A DNA stretch of 36,348 bases from JANXQE01 sp035651635 (GTDB lineage: Bacteria > Verrucomicrobiota > Verrucomicrobiia > Limisphaerales > UBA8199), in the NCBI GenBank assembly GCA_035651635.1, contig DASRFK010000250.1:1-36348 (forward strand). The letters run 5' to 3'. The notes under the pieces are model-generated. The model searched no databases, had not been told where the DNA came from, and saw only the letters and a program-made list of their open reading frames with translations. Below are positions 7,828 through 14,793 of the stretch, in pieces; positions within the stretch are counted from its first letter, which is position 1; the number at the start of each line of letters is the position of its first letter. The translations under genes and the position numbers were made by a program.

Positions 7828-8670
7828 ATGCGCGCGATTTGGAAGGGGTCCATTAGTTTCGGTCTAGTCAATGTGCCCATCTCCCTCTACCCCGCGACTA
7901 CTCGAAAAGAGCTCAGTTTTCATCTGCTGCGGAAATCGGACCTCAGCCCTATCAAATACAAGCGCGTTGCGGAAGCTGACGGCAAAGAGGTATCCTGGGA
8001 GCAGATCGTTAAGGGCTACGAATATGAGAAGGGCAAATTCGTTGTAATCACCGATGAGGATTTTGAGCGAGCCGACATCGAAGCGACCCAAACTATTGAG
8101 GTGCTTGAGTTTGTACAGCTGAAGCAAATTGATCCCATCTTCTTCGACCAGCCTTACTATCTCGAACCGCAAAGACAGGGAGCCAAGGCGTACGCATTGC
8201 TCCGGGAAGCCCTCAAGAAAATGGAAATGGTCGGAATCGCCAAGGTCGTCCTGAAGACGCGTCAACACCTGGCCTCGATTAAGCCGGAGCAAAATGCGCT
8301 GGTCCTGGAACTCATGCATTTTGCCGAAGAACTGGTCAGCCCAACCGCGTTGCAAATTCCGGGGGACATCTCGCTAGCGAGCCGCGAACTGGAAATGGCC
8401 TCGCAATTGATTAACCGCCTGAGCAATCCGTGGGAGCCCACCAAGTATGCCGACGAGTATCAACATAAGTTGCTGGACCTGATTCAGAAGAAGATTGCCA
8501 GCGGCGGCAGAATGCCGGCCGGAAACGCGCCTTCAAAACGGTCGCCCACAAAGGTAATCGACCTTGTTTCCGTTCTTCAGCAGAGCCTGGAAAAGGCTGG
8601 CAGGGGTGGAGTCGCCAAAAAATCAGCCAGGGCGCATCGGCCGAAACGCGCGCTCAAAAAGGCGGCTTAG
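7828..8670 (+). CDS. ku: Ku protein, non-homologous end joining
   Basis: The 280-residue protein begins MRAIWKGSISFGLVNVPISL, the hallmark N-terminus of bacterial Ku, and continues with KYKRVAEADGKEV and LEFVQLKQIDPIFFDQPYYL, both conserved in the Ku beta-barrel. Bacterial Ku is a homodimer that rings DNA ends and recruits LigD. The C-terminus after about residue 230 is lysine/arginine-rich (KKSARAHRPKRALKKA), as in Ku proteins whose basic tails bind DNA. The ATG at 7828 is chosen because the family motif starts there; the frame is open further upstream but without homology. A LigD-type ligase follows 323 bases later, and together they form a minimal NHEJ locus. Most of the intervening DNA is a tandem hairpin repeat. 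Confidence 0.96.
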   Translation: MRAIWKGSISFGLVNVPISLYPATTRKELSFHLLRKSDLSPIKYKRVAEADGKEVSWEQIVKGYEYEKGKFVVITDEDFERADIEATQTIEVLEFVQLKQIDPIFFDQPYYLEPQRQGAKAYALLREALKKMEMVGIAKVVLKTRQHLASIKPEQNALVLELMHFAEELVSPTALQIPGDISLASRELEMASQLINRLSNPWEPTKYADEYQHKLLDLIQKKIASGGRMPAGNAPSKRSPTKVIDLVSVLQQSLEKAGRGGVAKKSARAHRPKRALKKAA

Positions 8671-8980
8671 CGTAGCGCAGAATTTCGAGTCTGACGTATC
8701 GCAGGGTCTCCGACCTGCGGGGCGCGAAACGGGAGTCGGGCGAGAAGTTAGGTTGTTCTGTATGGGGACGCGCAGCCGACTAAAAGTCGGCGGTACAGCA
8801 AGCTGGAAAGCCTGCGCTACTTCGCCGTAGCGCAGACTTTTGAGTCTGCCGTATCGCAGGTCTCCGACCTGCTGGGCGCAGAACGGGCGTCGGGCGAGAA
8901 GTTGGGTTGTTCAGTATGGGGACGCGCAGCCGACTAAAAGTCGGCGGTACAGCAGGCTGGAAAGCCTGCGCTACTTTACG
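8671..8980 (+). repeat. Tandem 155-base hairpin repeat between ku and ligD
   Basis: Two imperfect copies of a unit starting CGTAGCGCAG lie at 8671-8825 and 8826-8980. Each contains short stem-loops in series: AGACT/AGTCT (best seen in copy 2), GCAGGT/ACCTGC with a ctccg loop, CCGACTAAAAGTCGG, and CAGGCTGGAAAGCCTG. The first copy begins at the base after the ku stop codon. The array fills nearly the whole 323-base gap before ligD. The even 155-base spacing and lack of unique spacers argue against CRISPR. It is probably a dispersed palindromic element that has duplicated. Confidence 0.85.
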
Positions 8981-8993
8981 CAGTTTTCGTTCA

Positions 8994-10781
8994 ATGGGGC
9001 TCAAGGAATACAAAGCGAAACGTGATTTTCGACGCACGGCCGAACCGGCGGGCCGGGTGCGGTCGGCTCGACCGCGGAACCATTTACGTTTTGTGATCCA
9101 GAAGCATGCGGCTTCACACCTGCACTATGATTTCCGATTAGAAATGGAAGGGGTGTTGAAATCGTGGGCTGTTCCCAAAGGCTTTCCGATGAAACGCGGC
9201 GACCGGCGGCTGGCGGTCGAGGTTGAGGACCATCCTCTCGAGTATGGGAGTTTCGAAGGCACCATTGCCGAGGGTAACTATGGCGCGGGCACAGTCATGC
9301 TCTGGGACGAGGGAACCTACCATGTTTCGGGCGATGACCCGGCCGAAGCTTTGCGCTCGGGCAAGATTCATTTCTTTCTCGAAGGCAAAAAGCTGAAGGG
9401 CGAGTGGACGCTCGTGCGAATGCGTTACGGCGAGGCAGCCAAGCCCCAGTGGCTGTTGCTCAAAAGCGGAGAGGACTTGCCGCCGCTTTCCGCTCGGGCG
9501 GAGGAGCGGTCCGTGGTTTCGGGTCGTTCGATGCAGCAAATTGCCAAGAGGGGCGGTAGCGAGTGGCACAGTAATCGACTGGCTCGCCAACGTCCGGTTA
9601 CGTTTGCGGATGCGGCTGCGCGGCGGGCACCAGCGGCGGAGAAGCGGGTAGGCGCCGCACAGCTGAGTCGACAGCGCCAGTCCGCGAGAAAGGCGGCGCG
9701 ACCCAAACGAGCGAGAAATCATTCGCCCTCCGGCCTGACTGGACTGGGGATCAATCTGGAGGAGCTTCCCGGCGCCAAGCCCGAGTTTGCGGAACCGATG
9801 AAGGCGCTCTTGGTAGATCGTCTGCCCAAAGGTCCGGAGTGGCTTTATGAGATCAAGTTTGACGGTGTTCGCGCCCTTGGCATAAAAAACGGCGGCGCTC
9901 TGAGCCTGACATCCCGGTCCGGAAAAGATTTGGCGGTCAAATATCCGGAGGTGCTTACCGGCCTGGAGAAAATCGCCGCCAAACAAGTCGTGTTTGATGG
10001 CGAGGTCGTGGCGGTAGACGAGCAAGGTCGCTCGGCTTTTCAGCTGCTGCAATCCTATCAGACAGCCGGAACCAAGCCGCCGCTCTTCTATTACGTCTTC
10101 GATATTCTCCAACTGGAAGGCAAGGACCTCAAAGGCCTGCCGCTGTGGCAACGAAAAGCCGTCGCGCAAAAGCTGATCGAGGGAACACATCCGACGCTGC
10201 GTTTTTCAGGTGATATCCACACTGAGTCGCCGCGGTTGATGAAAGAAATGCAGGCGCGCGGCCTCGAAGGATTGATTGGGAAAAAACGGGAATCGGTTTA
10301 TGAACCCGGCCGGCGCTCCGGGGCCTGGGTGAAATTCAAATGGACCAACGAGCAGGAATTCGTCATTGGCGGCTATACGCAGCCGAAAGGCGCGCGCAGC
10401 CATTTTGGCGCGCTGCTGGTTGGGTTCTACGAGCATGGGCGCTTACGTTTCGCCGCCAAGGTCGGCACCGGCTATGACGAAGCGACGTTGCGCCTTTTAT
10501 ATGGCAAGCTCCAGAAACTCAAGCAGTCTGATTGTCCGTTTGTGAATCTGCCGGAGAGCTCAGGGGGATTGAGCGGCGGGGTGAGCCGGGCTGAGATGAA
10601 GCGCTGCACTTGGGTCCGGCCCGAATTGGTCTGTCAGGTTCGATTTGCCGAATGGACCCGGGATAATCATCTGCGCCAGCCGGCCTTTCTAGGTTTGCGT
10701 GAGGATAAAAATCCAAGCGAAGTGGCGCGCGAAAAACCAGCCAGCTTGAAACCACGGATGGACGCGGATGCTCACGGATAA
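8994..10781 (+). CDS. ligD: ATP-dependent DNA ligase LigD (phosphoesterase plus ligase domains)
   Basis: The 595-residue protein has two LigD modules. Residues about 25-150 form the 3'-phosphoesterase domain (FVIQKHAASHLHYDFRLEME, then LKSWAVPKGF and the acidic EGTIAEGNYGAGTVM). From about residue 265 onward is the ATP-dependent ligase: the adenylation motif EIKFDGVRALG with the nucleotide-accepting lysine, then GLIGKKRESVYEPG, WVKFKW and a C-terminal OB-fold region ending before residue 580. The primase-polymerase domain of three-domain LigD proteins is absent. A basic low-complexity linker joins the modules. I chose ATG 8994; the frame is open back to 8907, but that part is repeat-encoded. 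The last residues (PRMDADAHG) fall in another dispersed repeat. It pairs with ku upstream. Confidence 0.95.
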   Translation: MGLKEYKAKRDFRRTAEPAGRVRSARPRNHLRFVIQKHAASHLHYDFRLEMEGVLKSWAVPKGFPMKRGDRRLAVEVEDHPLEYGSFEGTIAEGNYGAGTVMLWDEGTYHVSGDDPAEALRSGKIHFFLEGKKLKGEWTLVRMRYGEAAKPQWLLLKSGEDLPPLSARAEERSVVSGRSMQQIAKRGGSEWHSNRLARQRPVTFADAAARRAPAAEKRVGAAQLSRQRQSARKAARPKRARNHSPSGLTGLGINLEELPGAKPEFAEPMKALLVDRLPKGPEWLYEIKFDGVRALGIKNGGALSLTSRSGKDLAVKYPEVLTGLEKIAAKQVVFDGEVVAVDEQGRSAFQLLQSYQTAGTKPPLFYYVFDILQLEGKDLKGLPLWQRKAVAQKLIEGTHPTLRFSGDIHTESPRLMKEMQARGLEGLIGKKRESVYEPGRRSGAWVKFKWTNEQEFVIGGYTQPKGARSHFGALLVGFYEHGRLRFAAKVGTGYDEATLRLLYGKLQKLKQSDCPFVNLPESSGGLSGGVSRAEMKRCTWVRPELVCQVRFAEWTRDNHLRQPAFLGLREDKNPSEVAREKPASLKPRMDADAHG

Positions 10782-10885
10782 ATCCGCAAATTAGTTCTTT
10801 GCGCTCTCTGCGATCTTTTCTTTTGCGGCGATTTTCCCAAATTGCGGCGCAGGCCTGTCCGTGTCCATCGGTGTTAATCCGTAGT
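10752..10885. repeat. Inverted CACGGATGGACACGG-type repeat overlapping the ligD 3' end
   Basis: Left arm CCACGGATGGACGCGGATG begins inside the ligD reading frame about 30 bases before its stop. The right arm (10856-10885) contains GTCCATCGGTGTTAATCCG, whose complement CGGATTAACACCGATGGAC resembles the left arm. The middle is unrelated filler. The element supplies the last codons and the stop of ligD. No gene is visible between 10782 and 10960 apart from this. Confidence 0.6.
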
Positions 10886-10960
10886 TAGTCCCCTTTTTTA
10901 TGCCGGGCCGACCGCACTTTCTGCTGGGCAGATCTGCCCGCGACATTAGACTTTTACTCG

Positions 10961-12115
10961 ATGAGCAATGTGCGATTAGGACTGATCGGCCTGGGGAACA
11001 TCGGCCAGCATCATGCCACTTACTTGTTGGCAGGGAAAGTTGCCGGCGCCGAACTGGTTGCCGTTTCTGACGCCGTGGGGCCGAAGCTCGAAAAATATAA
11101 ACCAATCAGAACCTTCATGGCCGGCGAGGAGCTGATCGGGTCGGGCCTGGTGGACGCCGTAATCATCGCCACGCCGCATTATCAGCATACCACGTTGGGC
11201 ATTGCCGCCTTGCGGCAGGGACTGCACGTGATGGTCGAAAAACCCATTTCGGCTCATAAAGCCGATGCCGAGCGGCTCATCGCGGCGCACCAGGCTCGGC
11301 CTGAGCTTATCTTTGCCGGCATGTTCCAACTGCGAGCCGAGCCGCGCTACCTGAAGATCCGCAACTTGATCGCCAACGGCGAGCTTGGCCAGGTCACCCG
11401 TATGAGTTGGATTATGACCGATTGGTTCCGAACCGAAGCGTATTATGCCAGTGGCGGGTGGCGCGCCACCTGGAAGGGTGAAGGCGGAGGAGTTCTCTTG
11501 AATCAATGTCTGCATAACCTCGATGTGCTCCAATGGCTGCTGGGCATGCCTGCGAAAGTCAGAGGGTTTTGCCAGCTCGGCCGATTTCACCGGATCGAAG
11601 TCGAGGACAACGTCACCGCGTATCTGGAGTTCCCGCAGGGCGCAACCGGCACGTTTGTCTCGTCCACAGGCGAAGCGCCCGGGACCAACCGGTTTGAAAT
11701 CGTCGGCACACGCGGTAAAGTCATCCTCGAAAACAACCGGCTGGTTTTCACGCGCAACGAAACGGACGCCCTGGAGTTCAGCAAATCGGCTAAACTCGGG
11801 TTTGCCAGGCCGGAAGTCTGGAACGTTGAAATCCCGTTCGAGAACGCGGCGAATCCCCATGCTTTACTGATGCAAAACTTCGTCAATGCCATTAACGGGA
11901 CGGAAGCACTTATCGCCCCGGGTGTCGAAGGCCTCTCCTCAGTGGAGCTGGCCAATGCGATTTTATACTCTTCGCTGCTCAATGAGCTGCTGGATTTGCC
12001 GCTAGACAGCGCGGCCTATGAACGCAAATTGAACGAGCTCATCTCCAATTCGAGTCTCGAAAAGAAGGTGATCGAAATCGCCAACGAAGACTTCACCAAG
12101 TCTTTCAATCGCTGA
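10961..12115 (+). CDS. Gfo/Idh/MocA family NAD(P)-dependent oxidoreductase
   Basis: The 384-residue protein begins MSNVRLGLIGLGNIGQHHAT, a Rossmann nucleotide-binding motif. It carries the family's EKP catalytic motif in GLHVMVEKPISAHKADAE at about residue 95. The C-terminal alpha/beta domain contains EGGGVLLNQCLHNLDVLQWL, where GG.LLDQG.H.LD-type residues position the sugar substrate. Family members oxidise or reduce sugars, inositols or sugar-derived compounds in the cytoplasm. The next gene, 17 bases downstream, is a sugar-phosphate isomerase/epimerase-like TIM barrel, so the two probably act in one carbohydrate pathway. The specific substrate cannot be assigned. Length and domain order are normal. 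Confidence 0.92.
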   Translation: MSNVRLGLIGLGNIGQHHATYLLAGKVAGAELVAVSDAVGPKLEKYKPIRTFMAGEELIGSGLVDAVIIATPHYQHTTLGIAALRQGLHVMVEKPISAHKADAERLIAAHQARPELIFAGMFQLRAEPRYLKIRNLIANGELGQVTRMSWIMTDWFRTEAYYASGGWRATWKGEGGGVLLNQCLHNLDVLQWLLGMPAKVRGFCQLGRFHRIEVEDNVTAYLEFPQGATGTFVSSTGEAPGTNRFEIVGTRGKVILENNRLVFTRNETDALEFSKSAKLGFARPEVWNVEIPFENAANPHALLMQNFVNAINGTEALIAPGVEGLSSVELANAILYSSLLNELLDLPLDSAAYERKLNELISNSSLEKKVIEIANEDFTKSFNR

Positions 12116-12132
12116 ATTCTCAGGCAAGATTT

Positions 12133-13014
12133 ATGATTCTAACCGGCATCGGCGACGAAGCGGCCAATCAACTCGATGGGCAGATCCAAGCGATCCAGGA
12201 GCTCGGCTGGCGCCATCTCGAAATGCGCGGCGTTGAAGTTCCCGGGTTTGCAAAAGCTAACTTTCATGACCTGCCCGACGCCGCCTTTGACCAGGCCATG
12301 CGCGCGCTCGAAACGGCCCGCGTCAACGTCTACTGCTTCGGCTCGACCATTATGAATTGGTCGAAGACCGTCCATGACCCGTTCGAGCCAACTCTGGCCG
12401 AAGTCAAACGTGCCATCCCGCGGATGCAACGGTTAGGAACCAAATTCGTGCGGATCATGAGTTTCAAGCCTGGTGCTGAGGAGTACCGCATCCCGGCCGA
12501 GGTGTTTCGCCGGGTAAAAGATGTGACCAACCGTCTGCTGGATGCAGGCCTGCAGCCGCTGCACGAAAACTGCATGAATTATGGCGGGATGAGCTGGCAG
12601 CATGCTCTCGAACTGCTCGACCGATGTCCCGGGCTGAAATGGGTATTCGACACGGCCAATCCCATTTTCAATCCCGACCGGTCCAAGCCCAAGCCCTGGC
12701 CCAAACAAGATGCCTGGGAATTCTGGGAACACCTCCGCGATCACGTCGTGCATATCCATATCAAGGATGCCACCTGGAATCCGACGAGAAACGACGCGGA
12801 TTACAACTGGCCTGGCGAGGGACAGGGAAAAGTGCGCGAGATCCTCACCGACGCTTTTGCGCACGGGTACAAGGGCGCGCTGTCCCTCGAACCGCATATG
12901 GTGGTCGTTTTCCACGATGCCAATTCAAAGGCCAGCAACGAAAAGGCCATGCGGGAAAACTTCATCGAGTACGGCCGACGATTGGAGCGGCTGGTGGCGA
13001 AGCTCCGACCTTAA
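12133..13014 (+). CDS. Sugar phosphate isomerase/epimerase (xylose isomerase-like TIM barrel)
   Basis: The 293-residue protein matches the AP-endonuclease-2/xylose-isomerase-like TIM-barrel family. It opens MILTGIGDEAANQLDGQIQA with LGWRHLEMRG, and shows candidate metal ligands in the expected order: LHENCMNYGG (glutamate), WVFDTANPIF (aspartate), HIHIKDATWN (histidine) and ALSLEPHM (glutamate). Such enzymes interconvert keto and aldo sugars or epimerise them in the cytoplasm using a divalent metal. It begins 17 bases after the Gfo/Idh/MocA gene, a pairing common in sugar or inositol catabolism. An AT-rich repeat begins 5 bases after its stop. Fold is confident; reaction is inferred only at family level. 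Confidence 0.9.
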   Translation: MILTGIGDEAANQLDGQIQAIQELGWRHLEMRGVEVPGFAKANFHDLPDAAFDQAMRALETARVNVYCFGSTIMNWSKTVHDPFEPTLAEVKRAIPRMQRLGTKFVRIMSFKPGAEEYRIPAEVFRRVKDVTNRLLDAGLQPLHENCMNYGGMSWQHALELLDRCPGLKWVFDTANPIFNPDRSKPKPWPKQDAWEFWEHLRDHVVHIHIKDATWNPTRNDADYNWPGEGQGKVREILTDAFAHGYKGALSLEPHMVVVFHDANSKASNEKAMRENFIEYGRRLERLVAKLRP

Positions 13015-13018
13015 GGGA

Positions 13019-13060
13019 TTGTTATCTGGTTATCAGGTTTTCAAGTTATCAAGTGTTGAG
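13019..13060 (+). repeat. AT-rich AAGTTATCAAG repeat, copy 3
   Basis: Five bases after the isomerase stop is TTGTTATCTGGTTATCAGG followed by TTTTCAAGTTATCAAGTG. It shares the AGGTTTTCAAGTTATCAAGT core exactly with copy 1 and has the same orientation relative to the gene before it. Confidence 0.75.
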
Positions 13061-13241
13061 CCATCGGTTTTGCAGACGCACCCAAACTTGACCCGTTCAG
13101 AGAAAGTTTAAAGGTTCAACGACTCTAGTTTTCTTTACGCTCACTGGCGTTCTTTCGCGGCTGGTTGTCTGGGTTGGATCGGGCAGCTCCCATTTGCATA
13201 AGGTTGGCTCACCTCCTCCGGTCTGAAAAAAAGTACCGCGT

Positions 13242-13302
13242 GGACAGTATTTGTCCAAGTGCCCTCGTTAGGATGGCGCAAAAAGAAAGGACAAATATGT
13301 TC
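13242..13302 (+). promoter_or_regulatory. Inverted repeats over the RBS and start of the 85-residue gene
   Basis: TATTTGTCC (13248-13256) is the exact complement of GGACAAATA (13289-13297), which covers the end of the ribosome-binding region and the first base of the ATG at 13297. TGTCC (13252-13256) can alternatively pair with GGACA just upstream (13242-13246). GGACA-N4-TGTTC (13289-13302) is a second partial palindrome. In RNA this could switch between an open and a closed start; in DNA the two palindromes could be a paired operator. Only the complementarity is observed. Confidence 0.45.
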
Positions 13303-13554
13303 GACGGACAAATGGAAATGAGCTTCGCAGGGCACAAAGGAACCCTGGCTTCGCCCCGGCGGAACCGGGCTCGCCTGTGGTTTCAACGTATGCGCCAGGT
13401 GGTAGACCTGGCGATCGAATGGCAACCCACCCCGCGGCCACGGCCAATCCAGATTTGGTTTCCGGCTAACGAGACCGGTCTGGCTCAGACCTCAGTGCCG
13501 CGATCGTCCCGCCGATCGCAACGGCAAGAACGACCCCGTCAAGTGTGCGAATGA
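13297..13554 (+). CDS. Small hypothetical protein, 85 residues
   Basis: An ATG preceded by AAAGAAAGGACAAAT, a good ribosome-binding sequence, opens a reading frame beginning MFDGQMEMSFAG. Its central part, RLWFQRMRQVVDLAIEW, looks like an amphipathic helix, followed by a proline-rich stretch QPTPRPRPIQIWF. The protein is basic, with no membrane span or signal peptide. I recall small proteins of this form (FDGQMEM..., then W-F-x-x-M-R-x-x-V-D) in verrucomicrobial genomes, but I cannot confirm it here. Function is unknown. The longer in-frame extension upstream to 13165 has no such character and lacks a convincing start signal. Confidence 0.65.
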   Translation: MFDGQMEMSFAGHKGTLASPRRNRARLWFQRMRQVVDLAIEWQPTPRPRPIQIWFPANETGLAQTSVPRSSRRSQRQERPRQVCE

Positions 13555-13575
13555 AAAGCCGCTGTTTGGATTGTT

Positions 13576-13671
13576 CGGAGTCCCGCCTTCAGGCGGCCAG
13601 GCGTGGCCGAAGGCTGGACTTGTGGCATCGTGGTACAATTCTTATCAAGCCGACTTAGAGCCGGGACTCCG
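13576..13671. repeat. GGAGTCC..GGCGG palindromic element upstream of holB
   Basis: CGGAGTCCCG (13576-13585) pairs with CGGGACTCCG (13662-13671). Just inside the left end is CCGCCTTCAGGCGG, the hairpin core also found at 18416 and 31692. The inner part is longer and more diverged than in those copies. It lies between the 85-residue gene and holB and creates a spurious upstream extension of the holB frame. Confidence 0.6.
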
Positions 13672-13726
13672 AGGCTGGGACACCTGGTCGCAAATTGAGT
13701 TTATTCAGCTCAGGCGATTTCTTAGG

Positions 13727-14785
13727 ATGGGGCGCACAGTGGCGTTCAAAGACTTTTTCACCAGCCAGCAAAGCCTTCAGCTGCTCCAGCGTTCACTGGA
13801 GCGGGGACGCCTGGGCCATGCCTATCTATTTAGCGGAGACGACCTCGATGCCCTGGAGGTAATCGCCCGAACTCTATCGAAAACGCTGAACTGCGAAAAC
13901 CCGGTCCGGCGCAATGGTGCCGCGGTGGACTGCTGCGACCGATGCCTGCCCTGCCAAAAAATTGAGCATGCGAACCATGCCGACGTGCATTGGGTGCGGC
14001 CCGAGTCGAAATCACGGGTTATTACCATCGCCCAAATGCGCGAGTTGATGCGCGAAATTCAGCTTAGACCCAACGAATCAAGGCACAAGGTGGCCGTGGT
14101 GGTCGCCGCCGACCGGTTGCGAGTAGAAGGCGCCAACGCCTTCCTGAAAACCTTGGAAGAGCCGCCGGCAGATTCCATCCTTATCCTGCTCACGACCGAG
14201 CCGCAGCGCGTGCTGGAAACGATCCTCTCGCGGTGCTTGCGCCTGAGCTTCGGCCAGGCGGGCGTGCGCGCCCTCGATGCGTCGCAGCGGGAATGGTTAA
14301 GCGCCTTCAGTGAGGCAGCGGCCCAACAACAGAAAAGCCTGATGGGGCGATACCGGCTGCTGGACGTGTTGTTGCGAAGGCTCGGTTCGCTGCGGACCAG
14401 CATCGAAGAGAGCCTCACCTCAAGATCTCCCATTCAACAATACCCCGATGCGGAGAAGAATCTGATCGAGCGTTGGGAAGAGGAACTCAGCGCGGCCATC
14501 GAGGCTGAGTACCGGCGGCAAAGAACCGACCTGCTGGGTTTGTTGCAGTGGTGGTTGCGCGATATCTGGCTCGAAACACTTCGGCATGCCAATAACCATT
14601 CCTCTTTGGAACCAAAACTGCCGAGTTTTCCCGAATTGGATGGTACCCGGCGCGTCGCCCAGCGACTCTCGCCGGACCGAGCGCTAGCGAACCTGCAGGC
14701 CCTCGAACAGCTCCAACGCTGGTTAGGGGGAAACGTGCAGGAGGCTCTGGCCTTGGAAGTCGGACTGCTGAAATTGCACCTCTGA
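13727..14785 (+). CDS. holB: DNA polymerase III subunit delta' (clamp-loader)
   Basis: The 352-residue protein has the AAA+ clamp-loader layout of delta' without a working Walker A. The P-loop region reads YLFSGDDLDALEVIARTL. A zinc-binding cysteine group follows: NCENP, then CCDRCLPCQ (C69-C76). Sensor and arginine-finger regions appear as GANAFLKTLEEPPADSIL and LETILSRCLRLSF, matching the SRC motif of delta' and gamma/tau. It helps open and load the sliding clamp during replication. Start choice is open between ATG 13727 and GTG 13739 (MAFKDFFTSQQ, with AGGATGGGG upstream); the frame before that is repeat sequence. The C-terminal helical domain is weakly conserved, as usual. An O-antigen ligase-like gene follows 8 bases later. 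Confidence 0.88.
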   Translation: MGRTVAFKDFFTSQQSLQLLQRSLERGRLGHAYLFSGDDLDALEVIARTLSKTLNCENPVRRNGAAVDCCDRCLPCQKIEHANHADVHWVRPESKSRVITIAQMRELMREIQLRPNESRHKVAVVVAADRLRVEGANAFLKTLEEPPADSILILLTTEPQRVLETILSRCLRLSFGQAGVRALDASQREWLSAFSEAAAQQQKSLMGRYRLLDVLLRRLGSLRTSIEESLTSRSPIQQYPDAEKNLIERWEEELSAAIEAEYRRQRTDLLGLLQWWLRDIWLETLRHANNHSSLEPKLPSFPELDGTRRVAQRLSPDRALANLQALEQLQRWLGGNVQEALALEVGLLKLHL

Positions 14786-14793
14786 GTCAACAG

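Noticed and set aside
8671..8980. CRISPR array
   Set aside because: Only two long units that match along their whole length; there are no short identical repeats separated by unique spacers.
8907..8993. Extended N-terminus of LigD
   Set aside because: The extra codons lie in the hairpin repeat, and family similarity starts at the methionine at 8994.
9138..10190. Long minus-strand open frame (350 codons) opposite ligD
   Set aside because: It is antisense to a well-supported gene, has no recognisable domain, and arises from GC-rich codon use.
10976..11860. Minus-strand open frame (294 codons) opposite the Gfo/Idh/MocA gene
   Set aside because: Antisense shadow of a confident oxidoreductase with no features of its own.
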